Notes under the pieces: model-generated
Told to the model about the DNA's origin: nothing
What the model saw: the letters and a program-made list of their open reading frames with translations, nothing else
The model's database searches: none
Part shown: piece after piece, positions 24,188 through 37,479 of the stretch
How positions within the stretch are numbered: the stretch's first letter is position 1
How the letters are laid out: each line of letters begins with the position of its first letter
DNA from: Aselliscus stoliczkanus
Taxonomy: Eukaryota; Chordata; Mammalia; Chiroptera; Hipposideridae
Direction of reading: 5' to 3'
DNA length: 64,000 bases
Assembly: GCA_033961575.1 (NCBI GenBank)
Contig: CM066729.1
Span: 96,909,001 to 96,973,000 of the forward strand
Made by a program: the position numbers and the translations under genes

Positions 24188-24644
24188 TTTTTTTTAAAGA
24201 TTTTATTGGGGAATTGGAGGAGGGGAACAGTGTTGGGGAACTGGGGAAGGGGAGCAGACAAGTTGCTGTTCTTTTGTTCTTCAGTCTAGTTGTGGAGGAC
24301 GTTGCTTCACTGACCCATGTTGGTATCATCATTGCGCTCTTCTTGGGTGAGGCAGATTGGTCGCCAGCCTCTGGAAGGCCACTCAGAGTGGCTCTTGGCA
24401 GCTTACACAGGCTGCCAGCCACTCACGCTGGCTGCAGGCCACTCACCGTAGCCTATGGCAGCCCACTACAGCAGGGGCTGCAGCTATTCCGTCCCGGGGA
24501 CTCACAGCAGCCCAACTCCAGATGGAGCTGTTGTTCACCATCTTAGCTGTGGAGGGCAGTGTCACTGGCCCTCATGTGTGGGATCTGAACTGGGATCCCT
24601 GGCGTCCCAAGCCAGGTCTTAACCAACACGCCACTCGGCTGGTC
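24188..24644 (-). mobile_element. Long-form tRNA-derived SINE
   Basis: Tail-first TTTAAAGATTTTATTGGGGA, then CAGTCTAGTTGTGGAGGACG, GAGGGCAGTGTCACTGGCCC and a head ending CGCCACTCGGCTGGTC. Same family and length as the copy in L1-A ORF1. Flanks are T/C-rich and no clear TSD is visible. Confidence 0.85.
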
Positions 24645-25764
24645 CTCCTCCTTTTTTTTTTTTTTGCTTTTAATTGAATATAACGTGTGAAGACTTTTCA
24701 AATAATAAATATGATTATTTTGTTATAAAGAACATCTGTGTCTAGGGCATCCAGACACACAATATTGGAGTCTTGGCAGAGTGAGGATTTTTGCATGGCA
24801 TTTTGGCATTGTGGCCCTGTGTGGGGTGTCAGAGAACTAGCAGGGGGAGGACAGTATCTGCATGGATGGGAATAGGGAAGCAGAGTGAACGGTGATTTGT
24901 TACATATAAGGGGATTTATGCATATATTTATACAGATATTTACAAACACAGGAACACAAATATATATACCTTTATGCATGTATTATGTGACTCTTTGAAA
25001 AAAAGGCTGATATTTTAAAACTGAAACAGGTAAGGTATATGATCAAACTAACACATCTTATTGTCCCAGAGGCAAAAACGGTACTCAAAGAATGGTGGAG
25101 ACATGTTTGTACACATTTAAATTTATACTTGTAGTTATTTACATAATTTCAAAGTACCTTACGACAAAATCATACTAATTACAAAGGGGACAAGAGTACT
25201 TTACAGCTGAGAAGCTGACAGGTGCCACCTTAATTTAGTGACAAAAGTGAACATCATCAGCAAAAGGACAAGTCAACACAATGCACTATTTTATAGCGAC
25301 TCAAATGTCTTAGAGATGGGGAAAAGTCTTTGTTATGCACTTACAACTTCCTCTTCAGTTTAACAGTGTAGTTTAACAGTGTTTCAAAATGAAACTTTAA
25401 AAAAAGAGAAGCATTGAGTACACAAGGACGGAAAACTAATTCCACAGTTAGACTGCAATACTAAAAGGCTTCAGAAGATGAAGTTCCACAGAGATTAAGT
25501 TGAGCATTGCCAGGGAACTTTCCAAGGTACTGAATGATACTCACCTAACCTCACTTTGTCCCTTGTATGAGAAACTCTTTTTCTCCACCTGACTGTTCTT
25601 TCTTGTGTCAAGCCTGTCCTCTTGAGTTTAACTATGACACAGTTGCCTACCCCAAACCATTACCTCCCATTTGTAATTAAGTTTCTAAGAAAGCTAACTT
25701 TAATGGTTCCAGCAAGTCAGATCTTTTATCCTGTCTACACCTGGAACTTCTATATGCTTTGGAG
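24645..25764. other. Unique sequence, no gene seen
   Basis: T-run at about 24,652-24,665, then AT-rich sequence with no recognised repeat or coding potential. Confidence 0.4.
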
Positions 25765-26000
25765 GCTATAGAGACTAGTGACTAAGGGTGAGAACTTTTT
25801 AAGTCCTCTTCCTAGATTCAAATTCCTCTTATGAGCTGTATGAAGAATGGCAGCTCTAACTACTCTGTGTTTCAGTTTCCTCTTTTGTAAAAAGAAGTTA
25901 ATGTTATTTACCTCATGCTTTTTTAAGAATTACATAATATAATATGTTTAATGTACATAGAATACTGCGTGAAATGTAAGCACTTTTTGATGTTATTAAT
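25765..26000 (+). mobile_element. MIR SINE relic
   Basis: Shows the MIR order TAGATTCAAATTCC, GTGTTTCAGTTTCCTCTTTT GTAAAAAG, then ACCTCATGC and a GTGAAATGTAAGCAC end. Confidence 0.7.
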
Positions 26001-26734
26001 ACTATTTTAACTGCTCTGTAGTATTCCATATTATATTGACTCCACTGTAGAAATATCAAAATCTTTGCCACCCTGATTCTTTTTGAACACATGGGAAAGT
26101 GCTAGATTCTAATGACAGCTACTTTGGTTGGGGAAATGACATAGAATAGAGAAGTTCTGACTTGAAACAGATAAATTATTAGCATTGAATTTTCCACCTT
26201 GTGATCAAGTAGCCTAAGGTGTGGTTTCTTGCACTGTAAAAACAAGCATATATGATGACAGCTGAATCCATTTTATTCATGTATATTTCCTGAGGAATCG
26301 AGCCCTTAGAAAAATATTTAATTTGTATTTCTCAAAAAAAATTAACTCTTACAAGTAATTAACTTGCAATTGTGATATTAATTCTTATTCAAAGTCTTCC
26401 TGTACATGTATGTGTCTACTTTAAATTATATGGAAAAGTGAACACTATAAGTACCCAATGGTAACGACTTTCCACAAGAATTACAGAACAGGCATAGAAA
26501 AGTCCACAACACTTAGTATTTTCTCTACCAGGGTGGCTTCTCTCATTTGTCAGCCTCTGATATATCTGACTTGTGCATTCCTTATATATTTCCTATATTT
26601 TTAAAATGTGCTTTATGTACCAGATAGTATTATTTATTATTGCTATTATCAATAAAATTATAGTATCATGGTGCTGATAATAACTTTATGGAGCTGTATA
26701 CTTGCATCAAGCTTTACTTTAATTAATTATAAAA
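26001..26734. other. Unique AT-rich sequence, no gene seen
   Basis: No recognised repeat or coding potential. Confidence 0.4.
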
Positions 26735-27560
26735 ATTACAAAAATACAAAATAATACTTAGATAAGATACAAGTACACAAGAAAGAATAAGAAAAAGTGA
26801 AAGCTCATGTACCCACCTCTCATCTTAAGAGAAAAAAACATCACCAATTATCTTGTAATTCTTTTTCTCCAATTTAAATTCTTTTCTAACCCCTCATCCT
26901 CAAAAAATTCTGCCATGAGTTTCTTGGGTTTTTTTTATGTAAGTAGTTTACCATTTATGTCTACATATATGAAAAATATTTAGTTTTGTACATTTTGAAC
27001 ATTATATAAATGGAATTATACTACAGGTAATTGTGTTTCTGTGTGTTCTGTGATATATTATGACTGCTTTCCTTCATTCAAAGTGCGTTTTAAAAAAATC
27101 CATCCATGTTAATATAAAATCTCGAATTCATTCACCTATATGTTGATATACTATTTTGTCAAATGTATATAAACATATTTATCTATTTATGTATTTTCCT
27201 TTAAATGCTAATTACGATGTTTGCAGATTTTTTTCTGTTATATTACAAAACATAAGTACTACTATAAACATACATTCTTGTACATTTCTCTTGGCTCACT
27301 TGTGCAAATGTATCATTAGAGTGTATAATTAGAACTGAATGAGTAGTAGAATTTGTTTATCTTCAACTTCTCTGTAAGAGTCAGATCTATTTTTCAAAAC
27401 GTGTTTTACCAATTTTAACTTCCACCAAAAGAGTATGTCTCCCATTGTTTCTCATCCCTGAAAGCATTTGGTTTGCCCAATTATTAAATTTGTGTCAATC
27501 TGGATGTGAAATAGTATCTCATTATATTTTTAATTTACATGTAATTTGCATTTCTCTGAG
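26735..27560 (-). mobile_element. Old L1 (L1M) 3' UTR relic
   Basis: Antisense old-L1 phrases: TATAAATGGAATTATAC, ATATTATGACTGCTTTCCTT CATTCA, CTTCCACCAAAAGAGTATG, and GTATCTCATTATATTTTTAA near the right end. Diverged, no ORF left. Confidence 0.65.
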
Positions 27561-27864
27561 GGCCTGTCAAGCATGAGCTGCAGATTCGAAGGAAGCAGGA
27601 GACACAGCTGCTGTGAGAGAAGCCTCCAAAAGTAGAAATACGTAAGAAATACCCCAGCTTTTCCTCTCCCCACATCCTCTAGTATTCCATAAGGGCCTCT
27701 AATTAGGAAAACCTACCTGGGAATCTGAGATTAAGGAAGCCTGGGGTGTGTAATTACCTGATATACAGAGCATGTCAGAGAAGGGCAGAAATTGAATCTG
27801 AAATCAATTACAAAAATGGCTATTATAGCCATATGATATTTAACTTGTTATTGAATACTTCTTC

Positions 27865-27995
27865 CACTAGAATACAAACTTGATGAAGAAACACATTATA
27901 GTCTACTTTGTTCCCTTTGCTTAGGAGAGTTTCTGGCACGTAAGATGTGCTCAATAAGTGTTGTATGCATGCATGTATGAATGAATGAATGAATG
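27865..27995 (+). mobile_element. L2 LINE 3' end relic
   Basis: Ends GAGTTTCTGGCACGTAAGAT GTGCTCAATAAGTG and a (TGAA)n tail, the characteristic L2 terminus, preceded by CCACTAGAATACAAACTTGATG. Confidence 0.75.
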
Positions 27996-28044
27996 GTCAA
28001 GGCCCATTGATTTTCACACATTTGCATAATATTATTTGAGAATT

Positions 28045-28680
28045 GAATTTATTAAGACTTTATTTTTTCAGTTTTAGGTTCATAGTAAAATTGAGAGATT
28101 CAATGTATATACCCTGCCCTGACACATGCATAGCCCCCTGTACTATCAACAACTCCCAACAGAGAGATACATCTGTTATACTCAAGGAGTATCATTATAA
28201 TTACTCAAAGCTCATAGTTTATGAGAGGGTTCAGTATTGATGTATCCTCTATGGGTTTTGACAAATATGTAATGACATGTACTCATCATTGTAGTATCAT
28301 ACAGAATAGTTTCACTGCCCTAAAAATGATCTATGCTTAGTCTATCCCTCTCTCTGTCCTCCATCTCAAGGCAATCATTGATCCTTTTAGTGTCTCCATA
28401 GTTTTATCTTCTCCAGAATATCATATAGTTAGAATCTTAGTGTATGTAAGCTTCCATATTGGCTTCCATCACTTAATAATATGTATTTTTATGTTTCCTC
28501 CATGTTTCTTCATGACTTGATAGGTCATTTCGTCTTAATGTTAAATAATATTTCCTTGTGTGGATGTACCACAGTTTGCCTATCCATTTACCTACTGAAG
28601 GCTATGTTGGTTCCTTCCAAGTTTTGACAAATATAAATAAAGCTGCTATAAACATTTGTGTGCACGTTTTTGTATAGAAA
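28045..28680 (-). mobile_element. Old L1 (L1M) 3' region relic
   Basis: Antisense: TTTTCAGTTTTAGGTTCATA GTAAAATTGAGAG, then CTCATCATTGTAGTATCATA CAGAATAGTTTCAC, TGTACCACAGTTTGCCTATC and CTGCTATAAACATTTGTG, all typical of old mammalian L1 3' ends. Confidence 0.75.
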
Positions 28681-29039
28681 ATCCTTATGGGAAGTAGGAA
28701 GAAATGGTCCCTCAAAACTCCCTGTACTTCTGAAATGATTCTACAAGATTTAACAATATTCTTAAATTTATTGTTCTTCTGCATGTAGCATAGATATCAG
28801 TAATTTTTCATTCACACATTACCACTGAGAAAACAGCATGTATCTATCTATCCATTATCACCATAGCTCTCTTCATACTGTTGTATAGACTCTTTCATCT
28901 AGCCCAACCCCCTACCCTGCTTTCTACTATTTTTTTCACTCTGCTCTCTAAATCCACTCTTTCCCTTCTTTCATCCCTGTACCTGAGTTATGTTTCTTCT
29001 AGTTGTACACATGGCTGACTTATTTTTATTTGTAAGATA

Positions 29040-29760
29040 TTCACATATATGTCACCTCCTCAAAGAGTCTCTTTCTGCCCACCTTATGTATTATGACATT
29101 TTTCTCTTGATCACCCATCTGTGTATTTTTACTTATCAATTATCATGATCTATAGTTACCCTGCATTCTATTTGTTTTCTTTCGTTTTTTTTTTTTTTAA
29201 TCGGGAATTGGGGGAGGGGAACAGCGTTAGGGAATCGGTGAAGGGGAACAGACAAGTTGCTGTCTTTTTGTTCTTCAGTCTAGTTGTGGAGGACGTTGCT
29301 TCACTGGACCATGTTGGTATCGTCATTGCGCTCTTCCCAAATGAGGCAGATCGTTCGCTGGCCTCTGGATGGTCGCTCACTGGGGCTATTGGTAGCTCAC
29401 GCTGGCTGCCAGCCACTGACGCTGGCTGCTGGCCACTCACTGTCGCCTATGGCAGCCCACTGCAGCAGGGGTTGTTGCAGCCTACATCATTACCAGAGCT
29501 CACACAGCCCAGCTCCAGGTGGAGCTGTTGTTAGCTGTAGAGGGCAGTATCACTGGCCCTCATATGTGGGATCCAAACTGGGGCCGCTGGTGTCCCAAAG
29601 CAGCTCTTAACAAATGCGCTACTAGCCGGCCCTCTATTTGTTTTCTTATTGATGTGTTTCACCTCACTAGAATATATGCCCACAGAGAAAGGAAATTTGT
29701 AGGTTTGTTTCATGCTGTATTTACAGAAACTAGCCTAGAATCTGGTAGCTCTATGAAATT
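29040..29760 (+). mobile_element. L2 LINE relic split by a SINE
   Basis: GTCACCTCCTCAAAGAGTCT CTTTCTGCCCACC at 29,050 is L2. After the SINE the L2 3' end continues with CACTAGAATATATGCCCACAG and CTAGAATCTGGTAGCTC. Joining across the TSD restores L2 order. Confidence 0.65.
29182..29633 (-). mobile_element. Long-form tRNA-derived SINE inside L2
   Basis: Same family as 16.3 and 24.2 kb (CAGTCTAGTTGTGGAGGACG, GAGGGCAGTATCACTGGCCC, head ending TAGCCGGCC). TSD CTATTTGTTTTCTT at 29,168-29,181 and 29,634-29,647, 14 bp and identical. The open frame of 137 codons across it on the + strand is an artefact. Confidence 0.9.
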
Positions 29761-30422
29761 ATGAATCTACTATGAAACACCAATTGTTTGTTTTTTTTTC
29801 TCCCAGATAAATGTACTAGTTTTAAAATAAAAACAAATGTGATTTTCACTAATATGACTATCACACTGGGTTTGTGTGTAGTGGATAATGGTGCACAAAT
29901 GTGTCCCTTCATGTTAGGGGTACAGAATACATTTGACCTTGCCTTATCATGTAATTCTTTGTACTGGTACATTATTTTCTTCAGCATATTGATCTTAGGA
30001 AAGACAAATGTATGTTGTTGGCTATCAATAAATTATCTGATTCTACTTTTGAGCTATAAACATCCTCAGTTTCTTCAATGTTGTAAGCATATTTTATTAT
30101 TTTGGCTCTTCTTACCCTCGGAGACTTTCTTCTCTGGAAATACCACAGGTTATTATATTCCTTTTAAAGTGCTGCATCTGGAAATTGACAATGGTCTAAG
30201 TAGTGTGGAGGAGACCAAGAATGTGAACTTGATCACTCTGTTGCCTTTGAAAAATACATATTCCTAAGCATGATGGGAAATTGACATTGATTCATTCATG
30301 TGTTAAGTACCTAACAGGAAAAAATATAGATAGTGATTCCACTCATTCCAAAGACTAAAAATTTAAATAGATTTAAAAAATGAAAATGTTAGGAAAATTT
30401 TTGAAGAGATTGCTTAATATCC

Positions 30423-30603
30423 CTTTTTAAAAAATTTTTATTGGGGAACAGCCATGGCCATTGGTTACATATTGCTTTCTTGCTACAATGGCATAGTTGA
30501 CTCTTTTAGGGAGGGTGCAGCTCACAGTGGCCCATGAAAGGATCAAATCGGCAACTTTGGTGTTATCAGCACCACAATCTAACCAACTAACTAACTGGTC
30601 ACC
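30423..30603 (-). mobile_element. Bat VES-type SINE (ATTGGGGAACAG group)
   Basis: Tail-first TTTTTATTGGGGAACAG, then GGAGGGTGCAGCTCACAGTGG, ATCAAATCGGCAACTTTGGT and a tRNA-like head CTAACCAACTAACTAACTGG. Imperfect TSD GCTTAATATCC / CCTTAATATTC. Confidence 0.75.
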
Positions 30604-30614
30604 TCCTTAATATT

Positions 30615-32099
30615 CATTTTAATTTGCAATTTACTTATCCTTTAAACAATACTTATCATCTGGTGAGTTAATTTAATTTGTTGGACAAATGAGGAATTTT
30701 TAAAGTTTATTGGATAGCTTTTCAGAATTAAAGAAAGTGTTCAATATAAGGGGCTTTTTACTAAGTTGCAAAGATAAAATTAGATAAATAATTTTTTAAA
30801 TGGTCTCTCATTATTTGAAAACTATGCCATTATAGTTTTGGATCAGGTTTTAGAATTGAATGATATTGTTAAATCTATGTAACTAAATACATACGATTGT
30901 TGAGGAAACTGAGACTTACAAAATTAAACCATTTACCCTTCAACTGACAGCAGCAGAACCAAAAGTGGGATTCCAGACTTCTGACTGATAGCTTGTTTCT
31001 TCTTCAGTTCTACCATTTCACTTCATATCCAGGAAGGATGATTGCACAACCTGAAGATGAAATGATTGTTCAAGGAAGTCTATTGCCTATTTCAGTATGA
31101 GAGATCAAATGATGCAGTATAAAGATAACAGTGTTTACGCCTAAAGACATGATATCAGCATCTTATTCTGATATCGACTGAATGAGTGATGATCAATTGT
31201 TGAGGTGGAGTATCACATCAACATCTTAGGGGTTGATGATAAAGATTAAATAAGAAAATATGTAATTGTACCTTTAAATCTCTAAGGTATTATCAGCTGG
31301 TTTTTAGCCAGTCAGCCCTTATTTACTTCCTTTATAATTTTTCAGGCTCCTGGATAAAAGCCCTCATGACAAAAAAAACATTATCAGATTAGTTAGACAA
31401 ATTTTTTATTTGTCCAGCACATCTATGGACTATGTTATTCCAGATGATAAATTTGTACAGTCTGTGGTTAATGTTCTTCAATGCATAGATTTCCCTCTTT
31501 TTAAATCAGATTGAATACAATAGAATAAACCAAAATATACAATGCTGTTAATGAAATGATTTTGAAGGTATCTTATATGTATCCAGAATAAATTTTATGA
31601 CTATCAGTTTCATGGAACGAAGTATAAAGAAATTTATTTTATATGCTAAGCCCTTTCAGTTGTTTAAATTCTAGATAAATGACAGTTTTATTATGATTAT
31701 AAAATACCTTGAAAATATCCAACCAAGGGGATAAAACTAATTTTATTGAATTTTAAATTATTAGTAGATCAATGAATATGTCACTAATATTCTTGTATTA
31801 CAAACCAGCATTTATTTGGAAATCATAAATGTGAATATCTTTCTTGCTAAAAGAATCTTAATTCACAAAAACTCATACAGTAAATAATATGGAAACAATA
31901 CATAATGCAATTACAAAAGGCATTAAAGTAGTGTATGGAAGAAGTCCATTTTCGGGGTTCCCGTTCAGTGTTCTACCAGCTTTGCCTAAAAAGAGAAAAT
32001 ACAAAAGTGGGAAGCCCAAGAATTATATGCATTAGACTTTTTGTGCTGGCAGGATAGGAGTTATTAGATCATAATGTCCATAATTTAGTGACTATAGAA
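30615..32099. other. Unique sequence, no gene seen
   Basis: AT-rich. No frame above background and no repeat named with confidence. Confidence 0.4.
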
Positions 32100-32860
32100 T
32101 TGTTTCCTATACCATTACTCACTTCTTTGTCTGCTCTACATAAATGGCTCAAGCAAGGGGCTTTTTACTACCTCCCTTAGGAAACAATTCCTCAGCCTAA
32201 TAGACATAACAAGGCTGCCTTTTCTATGATAGTCACTCAAAAATTCCCTATACTCAATTTCATCCCATTACTTCTAGTTATTTTCTCTTGTCAAACCTAA
32301 AATTTGCTCTTTTTCCCCTCTTTTTTTACCCTACAGATGCTTTTAAGTGATTGAATTTCCCATTAGTCTTTTCACCAAATTAAATGGATACTGGTTTTTA
32401 ATCTCTGTCCATTAATCATTTCATTTAGGCCCTTAATCATGTTTATTGTTCCTTCCTGAAGTTTCATTTGTTCACATTTTTCTCACATTGAGAAATCTAT
32501 ATTTCTTCTCTGTATTGTGAGCAACTTTTGAAGAAATTTAAATGCTCTTATTTCTGCCTAGACTAATCTCACCTCTCAGAGATGATTTGTTTTTGTTGTC
32601 CTCAATAATATTTATGCCTAGGTTGTACTTTAATAACTATATAATTAATTATGCACACTGTAGTTTTTGTGGGGTTTTTTTTTTTGTACACCTGACTATG
32701 CAATTTTCATAAGCCTTTTAATGGGATAAATTGCTTTTCCTCCTTTTTGGGAACTACAATGTCCACTGAACTGTTACATATAGTTAATTTTAAAAAGCAT
32801 GTTAGTTCATCAATTTTAGCTGGGAGCTACACTTACACATTCTTAAAAAGGATATCATAT
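32100..32860. mobile_element. Possible CR1/L3-like ancient LINE relic
   Basis: Phrases such as AGGAAACAATTCCTCAGCCT, GGCCCTTAATCATGTTTATTG TTCCTTC and AGACTAATCTCACCTCTCAG recall the 3' region of mammalian L3/CR1. Very diverged; I am not sure. Confidence 0.3.
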
Positions 32861-35019
32861 CACAGGTTTAAGAACTGAGTCATGGAGTAGCTTTTTCTAT
32901 CTAAAATCTTCTCATAGCAATGATCTCCCTCCCATCTACTAAATATGCTCAAGTTTTCCAACTTAGAGCTACTTCAAGGGAGATTAAAATATACTTGCCG
33001 TAGTTTCTAATATTTCACACCCTATCAAGAATTGTTGCTTACAATTAGAGGTCCCTTGCATCTGCTACTGATTTCCAGACAAATGCATACCTTTGGAAGC
33101 CGACAGGACACCTGTTATGTTCTTAGATGAAAGATTTTAGCTCTGAATGGAAAGTTCACAGCTCATAATGAGAATGGGATGTGCAGTAGGTTATTTGTTA
33201 AGGTAGGTTATGAGGTGAGTGACACAGATCTAGAAAACTCCTTTTCCACATAGGGGAAGATTGGCCTATTCCAGTGGAGGGGCTCTGCACAATCCCAGAC
33301 AAGGCACAGGTTTGGGAGAGACTGAGAGGCTGAAGAAATAGGCAATTGATGTCCATTTCCTGTTAGGATATGCTTTTGCCTCAGCTTTCTAAGACTTTAT
33401 TTTCCACAGGCTCAGAGATGCTGAGAATCATTGACAAGAATGAATACCAGAAGAAAGGACCCAGATTGAACTATTGTAAGGCATTTTTCTCTGTTGTTCT
33501 TTTTGTAAATTAGCCACAGAGAAAATGAGACTATTGTGAATATGGAGTAATGTTGACTATGTGCGAAGCACAACCTGGAATAGAGTGTGGTATGAACCAC
33601 ATCTCCCCCTGGATTCTGTAAGAAGATGAGATTCTGGTTGTTTCTGTGGTGTATTAGTACCTCTTTGTAAAGTAGCATTCCCGCTAAGAAAAACCACAGG
33701 GAGAATTCAGAAGATGTTAATCATAGTGGGGTTTCAAAATAGCAATTTGTTTTCTGGAGTCAATGATTTACTTCAGAATGCCATGTAACTTACATGAGGG
33801 ATAAGATATGTAATTTAGCGATCAGATTTAAAATATTATAGCTGAATTGATGTAAAAACTCAGTATTACTTATTTTCTGCAAAATTAGTCCTCAAAATTT
33901 GTTGAGATTCTACATTACTGCTCCTGATGATGATAGCAAGATCATAGATTTTTTTTCTGTTTACATACCTTTCTCTACTGTTAAAATACATATGCCCACT
34001 CAAAAAACAAGTCATTTAAAATTTGCAAATTTAAGCAATGTACTGTTTATGTTCTACACGAGGTCATAAAACATTAACAAACCTCTTTATTGAAACAGAG
34101 TTTATTATCGATTTTTGCAGCACCCTCCTAAGCACTATATTTCTATAAGACACATGATTGCATGATTTTCTATAACCTTCGCTTTACTTGTGGTCAATTA
34201 TCAAACATATACTTCAACAATAATACTTATGTAGACATTTGAATATGAGTTATTTATTTGGTTGTGTCTACTAAATATTGTGTTTTAAATTTTGTATCAT
34301 AATTGGTAATTAGTGGTCATATTTTGGCAAGATTTATTATTCATGAGCTACATCTATTTCTAGTAGATGGTTCCATTATCTTCTAGGTGATTTATGATTT
34401 GTGTTTAATCGCTCAAACTATTAATACTGCTATTATTTTCTTCTGTTTTGAGCAGTTCGGTTTTAGTGATTTTTAATGGGACATTAATCAGTCTATAATT
34501 CTATAATTTGATGAACATGATTTTCATATAAATTGTTAATTTGAAGGAAAGTTTATTTTAGTTTTTAAGATCAGTAATTCCACTGCTTTTGCTTAATATT
34601 TTTTATTCTTTTAAATAAATATTTAATAGCCTACAAAATTATTTGTGGGAATTTCTTCCTGTATCTAAAAGCAAAAGTTATGGTTCTCAGACTACCAAAG
34701 TTTTATAACCAACTGAATGTATTTCTATCTCCTCTGCTTTCTACACGCTGTACAGGAAAAATAAATGTCTTGAAAGTTCAAACCCAAAGTGAGCTGAAAT
34801 AAGGTAGCACGATCATTGTGGTCCCTAAATTAGAAATGACTTAAAAGGAGAATTAAGGCTATTCTCCTTTTGGATCTTTTGTCTTTAGCTATGCAGATGT
34901 AGCCATGGGGTGAAAGAATGTCAGTTCCTTTCAGGAGTGGTTACCAAGAATAGAATCGACATTTCTAGTTGCTGTGTGCCCATATATAAAATGCATACCT
35001 TTGTTTCTTCAATTCCATT
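32861..35019. other. Unique sequence, no gene seen
   Basis: An 88-codon minus strand frame (33,412-33,678) has no recognisable domain. Otherwise AT-rich with no named repeat. Confidence 0.4.
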
Positions 35020-35235
35020 CTCTATTAGTTAGGATTACCTAGATTATGCTGTAATAACTAGTGCTCTTCCAGCTCTCCCAGTCTTAGGGGCTTACCATGA
35101 TGAAGGTTCATTTTTTTACTCCTGCAATATGCCCTTTTGTGAGTCATCTGTTGCTTTATCCCTTGTCACCTCCACTGGAACCCAGGTGGACCAGGCAGCC
35201 CCTGATGGAAACACAATCCATTATCTAGTAGTGGG
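35020..35235. mobile_element. Unclassified old interspersed repeat
   Basis: TTAGTTAGGATTACCTAGAT TATGCTGTAATAACTAG followed by CTTAGGGGCTTACC and GGACCAGGCAGCCCCTGATGG resembles an old LTR or DNA element common in mammals, but I cannot name it. Confidence 0.35.
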
Positions 35236-35602
35236 GGAAAAAACATGGTAAGTGGGGGCTGGGTAAGAAAGGTAAAGGGATTAGGAAGTACAAATTGGGT
35301 GTTACAAAATAGCCATGGGGATGTGAAATACGGTATGGGGAATATAGTCAATAATATCTTAAAACTATGTATAGTGTCAGATAGGTACTAGACTTATTCA
35401 GGGATCACTTCATAAATTATATAAATGCCTAATCACTGTGCTGTACAATCTGAAACTGATATAAAACAATATTGAATGTCAACTGTAATTTAAAATATAT
35501 ATATATATATATTCACAGGATGTAAAGTACAGCATAGGGAATATATGTAAATGCCTAATCACCATGTTATTTTGTACACCTGAAACTAATAATAATAATA
35601 GA
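35236..35602 (+). mobile_element. L1 3' UTR fragment with internal duplication
   Basis: Contains ACAAAATAGCCATGGGGATG, AGTGTCAGATAGGTACTAGAC, GCCTAATCACTGTGCTGTACA and TTGTACACCTGAAACTAATA, the L1 3' UTR of the families seen here. A (TA)n tract near 35,497 separates two versions of the block GGATGTRAARTACRG...GCCTAATCAC. 5' truncated, no ORF. Confidence 0.8.
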
Positions 35603-36569
35603 AAAACATGATAAGCCATGTGCTGATTCTTGAAAACTGTGCCAAAACTGCATTGATCACAGCCAGTCAAGAGTATGTGATCCTCTTGAAAGGGGAGGAA
35701 CTTGAGGGAGGGACACTTGATTGCCCAAATTTTTTTTCCATGCAAAAGGATACTAGAAGTTCAAACATAGAACTGAGTCAATTTAGGAAAACTGCATTTT
35801 ATAGGATACACACATGCTATATGTGTCCATGTGTGTTGTAACATGCCATATATTTTTCAAAAAATGTATTTAGTTAGCTAAAATTTTAAAATATTATGCT
35901 ATCCCAAGTTTTTTCACCTGCTATTCTGCTTATTTAACTTTTTCTTTCACTACTGTTTGATAAACAATTTTATAAGCAAGGGTGTTTATCTCACCTTAGC
36001 TTACTGTAACAATTTGGTTTATTTTTCTTGATAAATATATGATTCTTGAAAACAGCATTTTTTTTCTGATCAATATGTTTCATTATTTTCAAGGTATGAT
36101 TATAAATGAAAATTTTTTTCCATCTGATAAGTCTAGCATCATAATATTTCAGCATGTGTGTTATATTGGTTATCTTTATTTGAATTTGTTCTGACTTTTT
36201 TGTATAATTTAAATTATAGAGTCATTCCATGTCAGTGAAGATTTTTAACATTTAATTAATTGAATAATGTAATAAACACTCAATTGGACATATCTACATC
36301 ACAAAATACCATGTGCAATACAGCATTATCTTTTACATTTTTCCATCTAACCATAATTTTAGCTAACTTTGCATCCATATCTACAGAATCTACTAATTAA
36401 ATTAAAATTTCAAACTAAAGTTTTCTTCTTAGTATGCAAAAAATAAGTATATGTAGAAATACATGCTAGCTTTTTTAAATTAGAAATTATTCTAGCTAGA
36501 AAGTAATAAATTATTTGTTTTATTTAGCGAAGTATACATAAATTATTTCAGTGAAACACTTTATGTTAT
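35603..36569. other. Unique AT-rich sequence, no gene seen
   Basis: No supported feature. Confidence 0.4.
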
Positions 36570-36997
36570 TTTATTTTTAAAGATTTTATTGGGGAATTGG
36601 GGGAGGAGAACAGTGTTGGGGAACCGGGGAAGGGGAACAGACAAGTTGCTGTCTTTTTGTTCTTCAGTCTAGTTTTGTGGAGGACGTTGCTTCACTGGCC
36701 CATGTTGGTATCATCATTGCACTCTTCCCGGATCAGGCAGATCGGTCGCCGTCCTCTGGATGGTCACTCACCCCTGCCATTGGCAGATCACGCTGGCTGC
36801 CAGCCACTCACTGTAGCCTATGGCAGCCCACTGCAGCAGGGGCAGCAGCCTACACCATTGCGGGGGCTCGCACAGCCCAGCTCCAGGTGGAGCTGTTGTT
36901 AGCTGTAGAAGGCAGTGTCACTGGCCCTCATATGTGAGATCCGAACCGGGGCCGCTGGCATCCCAAAACCAGCTCTCATCCACTGCGCCACTCGGCT

Positions 36998-37000
<3 letters not shown>
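36570..37000 (-). mobile_element. Long-form tRNA-derived SINE
   Basis: AAAGATTTTATTGGGGAATTG, CAGTCTAGTTTTGTGGAGGACG, GAAGGCAGTGTCACTGGCCC and a head ending CGCCACTCGGCTGGC. Directly followed at its head end by (AT)n and a T-run. Confidence 0.85.
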
Positions 37001-37063
<63 letters not shown>

Positions 37064-37065
37064 TT
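37001..37065. repeat. (AT)n plus T-run
   Basis: About 22 AT units followed by 20 T. On the minus strand this is an A-tail leading into (AT)n and then a SINE head, suggesting the SINE inserted beside an older A-tail. Confidence 0.95.
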
Positions 37066-37479
37066 AAATAAATCTTAGAATTATCATTTTTGTGCCAAGA
37101 ATTGAAAGAGTTTTGCCACAATTTGTGCCATCATCATAAACTTTCTGGCAAAAGAGCACGTTTAGTATATTTTGCATGTTTTCATTGAATGATACTGTTA
37201 AAATTACAACTTGCACATATCACTATCTTTATCATTCTTGCCCTCCCCATTTCTCCTTTCCTGAGAAATTTGTTTGTTTGTTTGTGGGTTTTTTTTTTTT
37301 ACATTTATGTGCATATTGGAATTGAGAAGTTCTTGTAGATGAATCATGGCCGCTCAGCTTAATTTAAGAAAAAAATCTTTTGTGCAAATATACTTTGCAT
37401 TTTGTAATTATTGCTGGAATCTGAAGAGTACATAGGTTCAAAGTTCATATTATATTCAATATATGAATGTCCATGGTCA

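Noticed and set aside
29121..29534. 137-codon + strand frame
   Set aside because: Lies across an antisense SINE with a 14-bp TSD; similar frames recur at every other long SINE copy.
29788..30267. 159-codon + strand frame
   Set aside because: Hydrophobic, AT-rich composition without a recognisable family or splice sites; chance opening is more likely, though I could not run a protein search.
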